Counted from the first letter of the stretch, positions 44,408 to 54,337 are shown. The stretch is 64,000 nucleotides of DNA from Oscillospiraceae bacterium (GCA_025757985.1 CP107210.1:1240001-1304000); one strand, 5' to 3'. The notes: a model not told the origin generated them from the letters alone. Numbers and translations: made by a program.

Positions 44408-45205
44408 TTACATGTACAGGACAAATTTGTCCTGATATTTTTTAAAGACAAAAATACCCAGTCCCAGACTGAGTGCGGCGCAGAGGAACGGGATCAGCAG
44501 CATGTTTGCGGTCAGGCCCTCGCCCCACATGACGCAGGAACGCACCGAGGTGATGTACCAGTAGATGGGGTTCAGGTTGATGACGAACTGCATCCAGCTT
44601 TCCATCTGGCGCGGGTCGTAGAAGATGGCGCTGCCGTAGACCAGCAGAGTGCAGAAAACCTCCCAGATGTGCATGATGTCGCGCACAAAGACATACATCG
44701 TGGAGAGGATCAGCCCGATGCCGAGGCTGAAAATAAACAGCATGACGATGGGGTAAATGGCCAGCAGCACCGTCCCGATCGAGATGTGCGACCACGTTAG
44801 CAGCGCCACAATGAAGAGAGCCACCAGACTGAAGAAGAAATTCACCAGCGCGAAGCAGCATTTCTCCAGAGGGAAGATATATTTGGGGATATAGACCTTG
44901 CGCAGCAGCGGGCCGTTTTTCAGCACGCTCTCCATGGCCATGGTCGTGCTCTCGCGGAAGAAGTTGAACATCAGCTGGCCGATGATCAGAAACAGCGGGA
45001 AATCCTCAATCCCCTGCCCGCGCACATTGAACAGCGCCCCGAACACGGCCCACATGACCAGACAGGTCAGCAGGGGGTTCAGCACGCTCCACGCCACGCC
45101 CAGCACGCTCCGGCGGTATTTGAGCTTAAAATCGCGGGAGATCAGGTTTTGCAGCAGATAGCGGTACTTCCAGAAACCGGCAAAGGTGTTTTTCAGTTTC
45201 TCCAC
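44408..45205 (-). CDS. ABC-2 type polysaccharide export permease
   Basis: 265 residues, six membrane segments. N-terminal LLQNLISRDFKLKYRRSVLG and VAWSVLNPLLTCLVMW match Wzm/TagG permeases; the C-terminal INLNPIYWYITSVRSCVMWG is also characteristic. Works with the ATPase encoded next. Paralogue of the permease at 9420-10298, so the organism appears to export at least two glycans through ABC systems. Confidence 0.9.
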   Translation of the reverse strand: MEKLKNTFAGFWKYRYLLQNLISRDFKLKYRRSVLGVAWSVLNPLLTCLVMWAVFGALFNVRGQGIEDFPLFLIIGQLMFNFFRESTTMAMESVLKNGPLLRKVYIPKYIFPLEKCCFALVNFFFSLVALFIVALLTWSHISIGTVLLAIYPIVMLFIFSLGIGLILSTMYVFVRDIMHIWEVFCTLLVYGSAIFYDPRQMESWMQFVINLNPIYWYITSVRSCVMWGEGLTANMLLIPFLCAALSLGLGIFVFKKYQDKFVLYM

Positions 45206-45214
45206 GGTGTATCC

Positions 45215-45781
45215 TCAATACTTCTCAAAATACTCAAACTTCTGGTCGGCAAAGGGGGTGTGCTCCTTGTCCTTGGCGCTGGTCTTGTGCGCACAGCCGC
45301 AGTCCGGCCACTGGACATTGACGGTCGGGTCATCGTAGGGGATGCCGCCCTCGGCGGTGGGGTCGTAGACGTCGGTGCACTTGTAGCAGAACTCGGCCAC
45401 ATCGGACAGCACGACAAAGCCGTGGGCAAAGCCCTCGGGAATCCAGAGCATCTTCTTGTTCTCGGCCGAGAGAGTCACGCCGACCCACTTGCCGAAGGTC
45501 GCGCTGTTGGGGCGGCAGTCAACGGCCACATCAAACACCTCGCCCAGCGTCACACGGACCAGCTTGCCCTGAGTGTGCTTGGTCTGGAAGTGCAGACCGC
45601 GCAGTACGCCCTTGGTGGAGCGGCTCTGGTTGTCCTGCACAAAAGGCTTGTCGATGCCTGCGGCGGCAAAATCGTCGATCTGGTAGGTCTCCATAAAATA
45701 GCCGCGGTCATCACCAAAAACGGTCGGCTCGATGATCTGCACTTCGGGAATGTCGGTCTTGATAAAATTAAACTTGCTCAT
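45215..45781 (-). CDS. rfbC: dTDP-4-dehydrorhamnose 3,5-epimerase
   Basis: Third enzyme of dTDP-L-rhamnose synthesis. 188 residues, cupin fold. The active-site block VQDNQSRSTKGVLRGLHFQ (His), VAVDCRPNSATFGKW and WIPEGFAHGFVVLSD are conserved. ATG at 45781; ribosome site AAGGAG 9 bases upstream. It heads the second polysaccharide cluster. rfbA, rfbB and rfbD are not in this window. Confidence 0.94.
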   Translation of the reverse strand: MSKFNFIKTDIPEVQIIEPTVFGDDRGYFMETYQIDDFAAAGIDKPFVQDNQSRSTKGVLRGLHFQTKHTQGKLVRVTLGEVFDVAVDCRPNSATFGKWVGVTLSAENKKMLWIPEGFAHGFVVLSDVAEFCYKCTDVYDPTAEGGIPYDDPTVNVQWPDCGCAHKTSAKDKEHTPFADQKFEYFEKY

Positions 45782-45837
45782 GAGGTTGAATCTCCTTTTT
45801 ATATAAATGTCAGCATATACATAACGATACAGCTTAT

Positions 45838-45866
45838 ATTATACTCTATTCTGCCTCTGCGGGCAA
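45838..45866 (-). promoter_or_regulatory. Promoter of polysaccharide cluster 2
   Basis: Leftward -35 TTGCCC (45861-45866), 17-bp spacer, consensus -10 TATAAT (45838-45843). Confidence 0.72.
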
Positions 45867-45917
45867 GATGGCGGAAAAATTTTGTCGCTGCTGTAACAAC
45901 AGCGGTTATTTTCCGTC

Positions 45918-45946
45918 TTGTAGGGTAAGGGCAGATATGGTATGAT
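45918..45946 (+). promoter_or_regulatory. Promoter of the cyclo-ligase gene
   Basis: -35 TTGTAG (45918-45923), 17-bp spacer, -10 TATGAT (45941-45946). A small dyad, CGCTGCTG-TAA-CAACAGCG, lies just upstream near 45887-45905. Confidence 0.6.
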
Positions 45947-45968
45947 ACCTCAAAAGGTGGGATGTACA

Positions 45969-46523
45969 ATGACAAAACGGGAGGCACGCGCGCTGGCAAA
46001 GGCCCGGCGCGCCGAGCTGGATATGCAGGCTGTCGGCTGCGGTATGGCAAGGGCGCTGTTTGCCCTGCCCTGCTGGGCGGCGGCCGACACAGTGCTGGCG
46101 TTTGCAGCCATGCCGGACGAGCCGGACACAGCGGCCATTTTGCGCCAAGCGCTGGCGGACGGCAAACGGCTGCTGCTGCCCCGTGTGCGGAGCCGCACCG
46201 AGATGGACTGGGTGGAGATACCGAGCCTGTCTTTGCTGCAGCCCGGTGCCTACGGCATCCCGGAGCCGCCCGCAGACCGGCCCGCCGCCGACCCCGGCGG
46301 GTATGCTGCCACGCTGGCGCTGATCCCCTGCCTTGCGGCCGGGACGGACGGCGTGCGGCTGGGCCGCGGCGGTGGGTATTATGACCGTTTTCTGGCACAA
46401 TATAAGGGGGAAAGGCTGCTGCTCTGCCCGGCGGCGGCCCTGCTGGCGGACTTACCTGCCGATGACTGGGATGCCCGCTTTGCCCCTGACGAAATTTTGA
46501 CCGAGAAAGGAATTTTACGATGA
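45969..46523 (+). CDS. 5-formyltetrahydrofolate cyclo-ligase
   Basis: Converts 5-formyl-THF to 5,10-methenyl-THF with ATP. 184 residues. N-terminal basic TKREARALAKARRAELD, central LAFAAMPDEPDTAAIL and the signature LGRGGGYYDRFLA near the C-terminal third. ATG at 45969 is preferred to one nine codons upstream because AAAGGTGGG precedes it. The stop overlaps the start of the next gene by four bases (ATGA). Confidence 0.92.
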   Translation: MTKREARALAKARRAELDMQAVGCGMARALFALPCWAAADTVLAFAAMPDEPDTAAILRQALADGKRLLLPRVRSRTEMDWVEIPSLSLLQPGAYGIPEPPADRPAADPGGYAATLALIPCLAAGTDGVRLGRGGGYYDRFLAQYKGERLLLCPAAALLADLPADDWDARFAPDEILTEKGILR

Positions 46524-47197
46524 AAAAGCTGCTTTTTGCAACAGCCCTGCTGACCTCTCTGCTTCTGTCTGCCTGCGGTAGCCAGAAGGCTGACAGCGAT
46601 GATCTGGCGAACCAACCTGCCACAAGACCTGAGGAAGGCGCGGAGCTGGACCCGGAGTTCAGCGTTGACGATGAGGATACCGGTGAGACCGCCGAGCCGC
46701 AGCCGGACGCGGAGCTGAGCGGTATGGTGGACGCGATCTACCAGCTTCAGCCTGTTGAGGCGATGGGCATCGAGACGGTGGCTGTTGACCTGACCGATGA
46801 GAGCTGGTACGGCTATCTGGCGGGGCTGACTGCGGACAATGTGGGCAAGGTGGACGCCGCCGTAGTCAGCGAGCCGATGACCGGCAGTCAGGCGTACAGC
46901 CTAGTGCTGCTGCGCCTCAAGGACAAGGCCGATGCCCGCGAGATCGCCGATTCGATGGAGGAAAACATCAGCATGCGCAAGTGGGTCTGCGTGGAGGCAG
47001 ATAAGGCCCGCGTGGTCAGCTTTGATGATAAGCTGCTGTATGTCATGGCAGACAGTGAGCTGGTCGATGTCGATCTGTTGGCGGATGCCGCCGCAAAAGC
47101 CTTTGATGCGACATTTGATGTCGATGACTCTCTCGTCAATGAGGACGAGAGTGAGCTGCCCCCGGAGCTGCTGTCCGCCCCGGCTGTGGCAGACTGA
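46520..47197 (+). CDS. Lipoprotein, DUF4358-like
   Basis: 225 residues. Signal peptide with lipobox LLLSACGS (Cys about residue 19), an acidic low-complexity linker, then a domain of about 120 residues (SGMVDAIYQLQPVEAMGIET, AYSLVLLRLKDKADAREIAD) resembling DUF4358 lipoproteins of Clostridia. The start overlaps the cyclo-ligase stop, so the two are coupled although no functional link is evident. Role unknown. Confidence 0.72.
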   Translation: MKKLLFATALLTSLLLSACGSQKADSDDLANQPATRPEEGAELDPEFSVDDEDTGETAEPQPDAELSGMVDAIYQLQPVEAMGIETVAVDLTDESWYGYLAGLTADNVGKVDAAVVSEPMTGSQAYSLVLLRLKDKADAREIADSMEENISMRKWVCVEADKARVVSFDDKLLYVMADSELVDVDLLADAAAKAFDATFDVDDSLVNEDESELPPELLSAPAVAD

Positions 47198-47212
47198 GCG
47201 ATACAAAAAACA

Positions 47213-47248
47213 AAGAGCCGTGCCCTTTGCGGGGCACGGCTCTTGTTG
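47213..47248. terminator. Bidirectional terminator between lipoprotein gene and etfA
   Basis: AAGAGCCGTGCCC (47213-47225) pairs with GGGCACGGCTCTT (47232-47244); A-rich left and T-rich right flanks let it end both the rightward lipoprotein transcript and the leftward butyrate operon. Confidence 0.88.
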
Positions 47249-47261
47249 TTTACAGGCGGAA

Positions 47262-48362
47262 TCAGGCCTTGGCAGCCTTGATCTCCTTGATCAGCTCGGG
47301 AACGACCTTGTACAGATCGCCGACGATGCCGTAGGTGGCAACGTCGAAGATGGGGGCGTTCTCGTTCTTGTTGATGGCGATGATGTTCTCGGAGTCCTGC
47401 ATACCGGCAACGTGCTGGATGGCACCGGAGATGCCCAGGGCAACGTAGATGCGGGGATGCACGGTCTTACCGGTCTGGCCGACCTGATGGTCAGCGCTCA
47501 GCCAGCCCTCATCGGTGACGGCACGGGAAGCACCGACAACGCCGCCCAGAGCCTCGGCCAGCTCCTCAGCCAGCTTGATGCCCTTCTCGGGGTCAGCGGA
47601 GATACCGCGGCCGACGGCGACGACAACGTCAGCACCGATCAGGTCAACGAGCTTCTCAGCGCTCTTCTTAATGTCGAGCACCTGAACATGGATGTCGTCG
47701 GCAGTCAGAGCGGGCGCAACATTCTCGATGACGACCTTATCAGCACCGGCCTGATCGAACGCCTGCATCTGCATGACGCCGGGGCGGACGGTGGACATCT
47801 GCGGGCGGAAGCGCGGGCAGATGATGGTAGCCATCAGGTGGCCGCCGAATGCGGGGCGGGTCATCTTCAGGTTGGTGTTCTCCTCAAACTTGGTGTTGTC
47901 CACATCAATGTTGGAGGTGGTGCGCAGGAAGTTCTTGTACTTCTCGACATCAACGTCCAGATGGGTGCAGTCGGCAGTCAGGCCGGTGTGCAGACGGGCT
48001 GCGCAGCGGGGGCCGAGGTCGCGGCCCAGGTTGGTCGCGCCGATCAGCATGATCTCGGGCTTCTTGTCCATGATGAGGTCGCACAGCGCCTTGGCATAGC
48101 CATCGGTGGTGTAGTCCTTCAGCAGGGGGCTGTCGATATTGTAAACACGGTCAGCGCCGTAGCCGCCCAGAGTCTTGAGGTCAGCCTCAGCCAGACCGCT
48201 GCCCATGACAACGCCAGCCAGCTCAACGCCAAGGTCGTTGGCCAGCTTGCGGCCCTCGCTCAGCAGCTGATAGCTGATGGACTGGATCTCGCCTTCGCGC
48301 TGCTCGCAGAAAACCCACACGCCCTTGAAGGCGGCGGTGTCCATTGCATTGAATTCAGCCAT
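47262..48362 (-). CDS. etfA: Electron transfer flavoprotein, alpha subunit
   Basis: FAD-binding partner of EtfB; with butyryl-CoA dehydrogenase it couples crotonyl-CoA reduction to NADH oxidation and, in Clostridia, ferredoxin reduction. 366 residues. The C-terminal FAD domain is clear (GASRAVTDEGWLSADHQVG, GKTVHPRIYVALGISGAIQH, IIAINKNENAPIF). ATG 48362 follows AAGGAG. Last gene of the thl-crt-hbd-bcd-etfB-etfA operon. The bifurcating role is from family knowledge. Confidence 0.95.
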   Translation of the reverse strand: MAEFNAMDTAAFKGVWVFCEQREGEIQSISYQLLSEGRKLANDLGVELAGVVMGSGLAEADLKTLGGYGADRVYNIDSPLLKDYTTDGYAKALCDLIMDKKPEIMLIGATNLGRDLGPRCAARLHTGLTADCTHLDVDVEKYKNFLRTTSNIDVDNTKFEENTNLKMTRPAFGGHLMATIICPRFRPQMSTVRPGVMQMQAFDQAGADKVVIENVAPALTADDIHVQVLDIKKSAEKLVDLIGADVVVAVGRGISADPEKGIKLAEELAEALGGVVGASRAVTDEGWLSADHQVGQTGKTVHPRIYVALGISGAIQHVAGMQDSENIIAINKNENAPIFDVATYGIVGDLYKVVPELIKEIKAAKA

Positions 48363-48379
48363 TGTTCGTTTCTCCTTCC

Positions 48380-49165
48380 TCAAATCAGGTGCTTGTCGTT
48401 CAGGATGCCGACCAGCTGGGCAGCGTCCTCGACCTTCATGCCGGCGCCCTTGACCGGAGGAGCAAAGGACTTGTAAACGTTCGTCGGGGAACCCTTCAGA
48501 CCGATGGTGTCGGTCTCGATGAGCGGATCGTCCTTCAGAGCATTGTAATCAAAGACCTCAAGCGGCTTGTCGTAGCACTCGAAGATACCGGAAACGCTCA
48601 TGTAGCGCGGGGTATTCAGCTCCTTGATGCAGGTCAGCAGGCAGGGAGTCTGAACCTTCAGCTCCATGTAGCCGTCCTCGAGCTGACGCTTGACAGTCAG
48701 GGAGTTGCCATCCTTCTGGATGTCGGTGACATAGGTGACCTGAGGCAGATGCAGCTTCTCAGCGATCTGGGGGCCGACCTGAGCGGTATCACCGTCGATG
48801 GCCTGACGGCCACAGAAAACGATGTCCTCGGGGCCGACGCCGATCTTGTTGACGGCAGCGGCCAGAATCTGAGAGGTGGCGAAGGTGTCGGAACCGCCGA
48901 ACTCGCGGCCGGAAACCAGCACGCCGCGGTCAGCGCCGCGGGCCATCAGCTCACGCAGCATACCCTCTGCCGGCGGCGGGCCCATGGTGACGACGACGAC
49001 CTCGCAGCCGGTCTCGTCTTTCAGCTGCAGGGCGGCCTCGACGGCGTTCAGGTCGTCGGGGTTGGTGATGGTAGCCATGGCAGAGCGATCCATGGTGCCG
49101 TCAGCCTTGACAGCGACCTTGCCCTGCGTATCGGGAACCTGTTTGACACAAACGATTGCTTTCAT
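48380..49165 (-). CDS. etfB: Electron transfer flavoprotein, beta subunit
   Basis: 261 residues. N-terminal AIVCVKQVPDTQGKVAVKAD, the nucleotide-binding DIVFCGRQAIDGDTAQVGPQ and AEKLHLPQVTYVTDIQ are typical of EtfB. 17 bases upstream of etfA and 14 bases downstream of bcd, so translated from one message. Forms the Bcd-EtfAB complex. Confidence 0.96.
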   Translation of the reverse strand: MKAIVCVKQVPDTQGKVAVKADGTMDRSAMATITNPDDLNAVEAALQLKDETGCEVVVVTMGPPPAEGMLRELMARGADRGVLVSGREFGGSDTFATSQILAAAVNKIGVGPEDIVFCGRQAIDGDTAQVGPQIAEKLHLPQVTYVTDIQKDGNSLTVKRQLEDGYMELKVQTPCLLTCIKELNTPRYMSVSGIFECYDKPLEVFDYNALKDDPLIETDTIGLKGSPTNVYKSFAPPVKGAGMKVEDAAQLVGILNDKHLI

Positions 49166-49179
49166 TACGTCTGTCCTCC

Positions 49180-50349
<1,170 letters not shown>

Positions 50350-50423
50350 TACTTAATCCTCCCTATATCAACAAACGCAGCCCGGCACGGTGCTCGCCGC
50401 GCCAGGCGCGTAAGTTTACAAAA

Positions 50424-51296
50424 TTACAGAGCGTCGACCGGGGTCTTGGTGCGGTCAGCGTTGTAGACGTAGAAGCCCTTGCCGGTCTTGCAGCCGAGGT
50501 TGCCGCCGCGGACCATCTTGCGGATCAGCGGGCAGGCACGGTACTTGCTGTCGCCGGTCTCCTTGTACAGAACGTCCATGATGGCCAGGCAGATATCCAG
50601 ACCAACAAAGTCACCCAGCTCCAAGGGGCCCATCGGGTGGTTGGCACCCAGCTTCATAGCGGTGTCGATACCGGCGATGTCAGAAACGCCCTCCATCTTG
50701 ATGAAGGCAGCCTCATTGATCATGGGGATCAGGATGCGGTTGACGACGAAGCCGGCAGCCTCGTTGACCTGAACCGGGCTCTTGCCGATCTCGGTGCTGA
50801 TCTTCTTGATGGTCTCGACGGTCTCGGCGGGGGTGTTGACACCGGCGATGACCTCGATGAGCTTCATGCGGTCAGCAGGGTTGAAGAAGTGCATGCCGAC
50901 CAGAGGACGGGTCAGGCCCTTGCCGATCTCGGTGATGGACAGAGAAGAGGTGTTGGAAGCGAAAACGCACTCGGGCTTGCAAATTTTATCCAGTTCGCCA
51001 AAGGTGGTCTGCTTGACCTTCATATCCTCAAAAGCGGCCTCAACGATCAGGTCGCAGTCAGCGCACAGATCCTCTTTCAGGCCAGCGGTGATAGCAGCCA
51101 TGCGGCGGTCGACCTCAGCCTGATCCAGCTTGCCCTTGGCAACCAGCTTGGCATAGCCGGCAGCGATCTTGTTCTTGCCGCCCTCGGCCCACTCCTGCTT
51201 GATGTCGCACAGTGCAACGGTGAAGCCCTCAACCTGAGCGAATGCCTTTGCGATGCCCTGGCCCATAGTGCCGGCACCGATAACGCCTACCTTCAT
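50424..51296 (-). CDS. hbd: 3-hydroxybutyryl-CoA dehydrogenase
   Basis: Reduces acetoacetyl-CoA to 3-hydroxybutyryl-CoA. 290 residues. NAD(P) Rossmann start MKVGVIGAGTMGQGIAKAF, catalytic region SITEIGKGLTRPLVGMHFFN (His) and GFVVNRILIPMINEAAF. ATG at 51296 follows GGAGG. The C-terminal VYNADRTKTPVDAL is family-like with a short extension. Confidence 0.95.
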   Translation of the reverse strand: MKVGVIGAGTMGQGIAKAFAQVEGFTVALCDIKQEWAEGGKNKIAAGYAKLVAKGKLDQAEVDRRMAAITAGLKEDLCADCDLIVEAAFEDMKVKQTTFGELDKICKPECVFASNTSSLSITEIGKGLTRPLVGMHFFNPADRMKLIEVIAGVNTPAETVETIKKISTEIGKSPVQVNEAAGFVVNRILIPMINEAAFIKMEGVSDIAGIDTAMKLGANHPMGPLELGDFVGLDICLAIMDVLYKETGDSKYRACPLIRKMVRGGNLGCKTGKGFYVYNADRTKTPVDAL

Positions 51297-51344
51297 AGTA
51301 AGTACCTCCAATATAAGATAAAAAGATAAGAGATAATAGATAAT

Positions 51345-51374
51345 AAAATCGGTGTGCGCGCTGCGCACGATTTT
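51345..51374. terminator. Hairpin between crt and hbd
   Basis: AAAATC-GGT-GTGCGC (51345-51359) pairs with GCGCAC-GATTTT (51363-51374), flanked by AT-rich runs. Inside an operon, so a partial terminator or RNA-processing hairpin; AT-rich flanks recall the pyrE-carA gap. Confidence 0.5.
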
Positions 51375-51389
51375 AAGATTTATCTAAAA

Positions 51390-52175
51390 TTAGTTGTTCG
51401 TGAAAACCGGCTTCGGCTTCGGCTTCTCGCGGCTCAGGAAGCAGCCCATGCCCTCGACCTGATCGTGGGTCTCGAAGCAATCGCCGAACAGCTTCTCCTC
51501 GACCTCGACAGCCTTCTCAATGGGCAGGCTGATGCCATCGTTGATAGCCTTCTTGCAGTTGCGCACGGCGATGGGGGCATTCTTGGCGATCTTGCCGGCC
51601 AGCTTGAGGGCGGCGGGCAGCAGCTCCTCCTGCGTGTAAACGGCGTTGACCAGACCGATGCGCAGGGCCTCGTCCGCCTTGATGTTCAGGGCAGAGTAGA
51701 CCAGCTGCTTTGCCATGCCCATGCCGACCAGACGGGCCAGACGCTGGGTGCCGCCGAAGCCCGGCGTGATGCCCAGACCCACTTCCGGCTGGCCGAACAC
51801 GGCGTTGTCGGAGCAGAGGCGGATATCGCAGCTCATAGCCAGCTCATTGCCGCCGCCCAGCGCGAAGCCGTTGACAGCTGCGATGACAGGCAGCGGGAAA
51901 TGCTCGATCATCAGGAACACATCGTTGCCCAGCTTGCCGAACGCTTCACCCTCGGCCTTCGTCATGGTGGACATCGAGCCGATGTCAGCACCGGCAACGA
52001 AGCTCTTGTCACCGGCGCCGGTCAGTACGACACAGCGGACGGCGTTCTGATCGATGGCCTCAAAGGCGGCCTTCAGGTCAGCCAGAACCTCCGGGTTCAG
52101 CGCGTTCAGCGCCTTCGGGCGGTCGATGGTCAGGACGGCAACAGCGTCCTGAATTTCAGTGGTAACAAAGGACAT
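51390..52175 (-). CDS. crt: 3-hydroxybutyryl-CoA dehydratase (crotonase)
   Basis: Dehydrates 3-hydroxybutyryl-CoA to crotonyl-CoA. 261 residues, enoyl-CoA hydratase family. Oxyanion-hole motifs SFVAGADIGSMSTM and NGFALGGGNELAMSCDIRL, and the catalytic Glu region FGQPEVGLGITPGFGGTQRL are present. Follows thl by 18 bases on the same message. Confidence 0.95.
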   Translation of the reverse strand: MSFVTTEIQDAVAVLTIDRPKALNALNPEVLADLKAAFEAIDQNAVRCVVLTGAGDKSFVAGADIGSMSTMTKAEGEAFGKLGNDVFLMIEHFPLPVIAAVNGFALGGGNELAMSCDIRLCSDNAVFGQPEVGLGITPGFGGTQRLARLVGMGMAKQLVYSALNIKADEALRIGLVNAVYTQEELLPAALKLAGKIAKNAPIAVRNCKKAINDGISLPIEKAVEVEEKLFGDCFETHDQVEGMGCFLSREKPKPKPVFTNN

Positions 52176-52193
52176 TTTGATTTCCTCCGGTAA

Positions 52194-53408
52194 TTACATC
52201 TCAACGATGGTGGCGCAGCCCATGCCGCCGCCGATGCACAGGGTAGCCAGACCCTTATGCGCACCGCGATGCTTCATGGCGTACAGCAGGGTGACGAGGA
52301 TACGAGCACCGGAAGCGCCGACGGGGTGGCCCAGTGCGATAGCGCCGCCGTTGACGTTCAGCTTGCTCTGGTCGAAGTGCAGAGCCTCGCCGACTGCGAC
52401 AGACTGAGCGGCAAAAGCCTCGTTGGCCTCGATCAGATCCATGTCGTCAACGGTCAGGCCGGTCTTGGCCATGACCTTGCGGGTGGCGGCGATGGGGCCG
52501 AGGCCCATGACCTCAGGCTCAACACCGGCCAGAGCACCGGCAACCCAGGTGGCCAGAGGCTCAACGCCCAGCTCCTTGGCCTTCTCCTCGCTCATGATGA
52601 CCAGAGCAGCAGCGCCGTCGTTGATGGCGGAGGAGTTGGCGGCGGTGACGATGCCGTCCTTCTTGAAGCAGGGCTTCAGCTTGCCCAGAACCTCCATGGA
52701 GCTCATGCGGGGGCCTTCGTCGGTATCAAACACGGTGTCGCCCTTCTTGCCCTTGATGACAACGGGAACGATCTCGTCCTTGAAAGCGCCGTCGGCAATA
52801 GCCTTGGCGGCCTTCTCCTGAGAATGGAAGGCAAACTCGTCCAGCTGCTCACGGCTGATGGGGTTGTAGCCGTACTTCTTCTGGTAGGTCTCGTTGGTGC
52901 AGACGTTCTCGGCGGTCATGCCCATGTGCATATTGAAGCCGGTGGCATCCCACAGAGCATCGTTGACCATCGTGTCAACCAGCTCGCTCTTGCCCATGGG
53001 GTAGCCCATGCGGTAGCCGTAGCGGCCCTTCATCATGGCGAAGGGAGCCATGTCCATGTTCTCCATGCCGCCGGCAACCACGATGTCGGCATCGCCGGCC
53101 TCGATCATCTGAGCAGCCATGTTGACGCAGTTCAGACCGGAGCCGCAGACCACGTTGACGGTGACAGCGGGAACCTCGATGGGCAGACCGGCCTTCAGGG
53201 AAGCCTGACGGGCAACGTTCTGGCCCAGACCGGCCTGAATGACACAGCCCATGTAGACCTGATCGACCTGCTCGGGCTTGACATGGGCGCGATCCAACGC
53301 CTCTTTGATGACGATGGAGCCCAGCTCAGCGGCGGGGACATTGGCGAGGGTGCCGCCGAACTTGCCAATGGCAGTACGGCAGGCGCTGGCGATGACGATC
53401 TTTTTCAT
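52194..53408 (-). CDS. thl: Acetyl-CoA acetyltransferase (thiolase)
   Basis: Condenses two acetyl-CoA to acetoacetyl-CoA, the entry to butyrate. 404 residues. Active-site Cys in VNVVCGSGLNCVNMA, the His in GGAIALGHPVGASG and the second Cys in ATLCIGGGMGCATIVE. ATG at 53408 follows AGGAGG. First gene of the butyrate core operon; 87 bp after coaD with no strong promoter between (a weak TTGCCG...TACTCA), so it may share the coaD message. Confidence 0.95.
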   Translation of the reverse strand: MKKIVIASACRTAIGKFGGTLANVPAAELGSIVIKEALDRAHVKPEQVDQVYMGCVIQAGLGQNVARQASLKAGLPIEVPAVTVNVVCGSGLNCVNMAAQMIEAGDADIVVAGGMENMDMAPFAMMKGRYGYRMGYPMGKSELVDTMVNDALWDATGFNMHMGMTAENVCTNETYQKKYGYNPISREQLDEFAFHSQEKAAKAIADGAFKDEIVPVVIKGKKGDTVFDTDEGPRMSSMEVLGKLKPCFKKDGIVTAANSSAINDGAAALVIMSEEKAKELGVEPLATWVAGALAGVEPEVMGLGPIAATRKVMAKTGLTVDDMDLIEANEAFAAQSVAVGEALHFDQSKLNVNGGAIALGHPVGASGARILVTLLYAMKHRGAHKGLATLCIGGGMGCATIVEM

Positions 53409-53495
53409 AAGTAGCCTCCTAAAAATACTTCTCTTTGGATGGACTATTGAGTAACTTTTTATCTTCAGGCCGGCAAGGCGCACGGCGTGAATGCG

Positions 53496-53987
53496 TTATA
53501 ACTCCCCTGCCTCCCGCTTGGCGATGAGGGCTTTCTCAACATTGCGGGGTACAAAGCGGGAAACATCCTGCCCGTAGTGGGCAGCCTCCCGCACGATGGT
53601 GGACGACAGGTAGCTCCACTTGATGGCGGTCGCCAGAAAGACCGTCTCGATCTCGGGCATCATGGCGTAGTTGGTGTGGGCAAGCTGGATCTCATTCTCA
53701 AAGTCTGTGACTGCGCGCAGGCCGCGCACCATGACAGTGGCGCCCTTCTGCTTGGCAAAGCTGACCGTCAGACCGTTGAAGGAGTCGATCTCGACATTCG
53801 GGATGTTCTTGCAAGCCTCCCGCAGCATGGCAACGCGCTCCTCGACCGTGAAGAGAGGTGTCTTGGCACTGTTGACGAGTACCGCAACGATCACCTTGTC
53901 AAACATACGGCTGGAGCGCTTGATAATATCGAGATGCCCGTTGGTGACGGGATCAAAGCTGCCGGGATACATGGCAATGGTTGGCAT
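53496..53987 (-). CDS. coaD: Phosphopantetheine adenylyltransferase
   Basis: Penultimate step of coenzyme A synthesis. 163 residues. Nucleotidyltransferase motif MYPGSFDPVTNGHLDIIKRS (the T/HxGH equivalent is NGHL), VRGLRAVTDFENEIQLAHTN and the second motif KWSYLSSTIVREAA (ISSTxxR type). ATG at 53987. Its usual partner rsmD is not next to it; here it heads the leftward butyrate operon, a placement that fits a demand for CoA. Confidence 0.95.
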   Translation of the reverse strand: MPTIAMYPGSFDPVTNGHLDIIKRSSRMFDKVIVAVLVNSAKTPLFTVEERVAMLREACKNIPNVEIDSFNGLTVSFAKQKGATVMVRGLRAVTDFENEIQLAHTNYAMMPEIETVFLATAIKWSYLSSTIVREAAHYGQDVSRFVPRNVEKALIAKREAGEL

Positions 53988-54187
53988 GAATGTGTGAACC
54001 TTTCGGTTTGGAATAACGCCTTACCTGTTAAAAATTAAACAACTTTAGGGGTAAAGCTAGGCACCGGCGCCGACGCTGGCTCTTTGGGACGGTATCCTTT
54101 GGGTCAGAAGTACGGCGGCATGGTGCCGCAGCGGTGCGCGTATCGAACCGCTACTATAGTTTTACCATCCTGTTAAGGTTTTGTCAA
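53988..54187 (-). promoter_or_regulatory. Long, possibly structured 5' leader and promoter of coaD
   Basis: Leftward -35 TTGACA at 54182-54187, with TAAAAC 17 bases on and TATAGT just after it as -10 candidates. The transcript would carry a leader of about 160 bases. Within it GCACCG and CGGTGC (54061-54066 and 54132-54137) can pair around a 65-base region that itself contains GCGGC/GCCGC and GGA/TCC stems. No riboswitch class was recognised. Confidence 0.45.
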
Positions 54188-54308
54188 TGCCAAATTTGTT
54201 AAAAATCGGTCAGCTTTCTGCAAAATCGGGCGGCTCCCTACCGATTTAATAGGCACCACACGCAAAACAGAAAAAATATTTTTTGACACGCCGCTCCCCT
54301 TCCCCCTC

Positions 54309-54337
54309 TTGACCCACGGCGCATAAAGTGTTATTAT
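54309..54337 (+). promoter_or_regulatory. Promoter of ptb-buk
   Basis: -35 TTGACC (54309-54314), 17-bp spacer, -10 TATTAT (54332-54337). The stretch 54188-54308 shows no gene. Confidence 0.72.

Noticed and set aside
53988..54187. Possible tRNA, 6S or SRP RNA in the coaD upstream region
   Set aside because: No cloverleaf, no SRP tetraloop core and no 6S-like long duplex could be traced.
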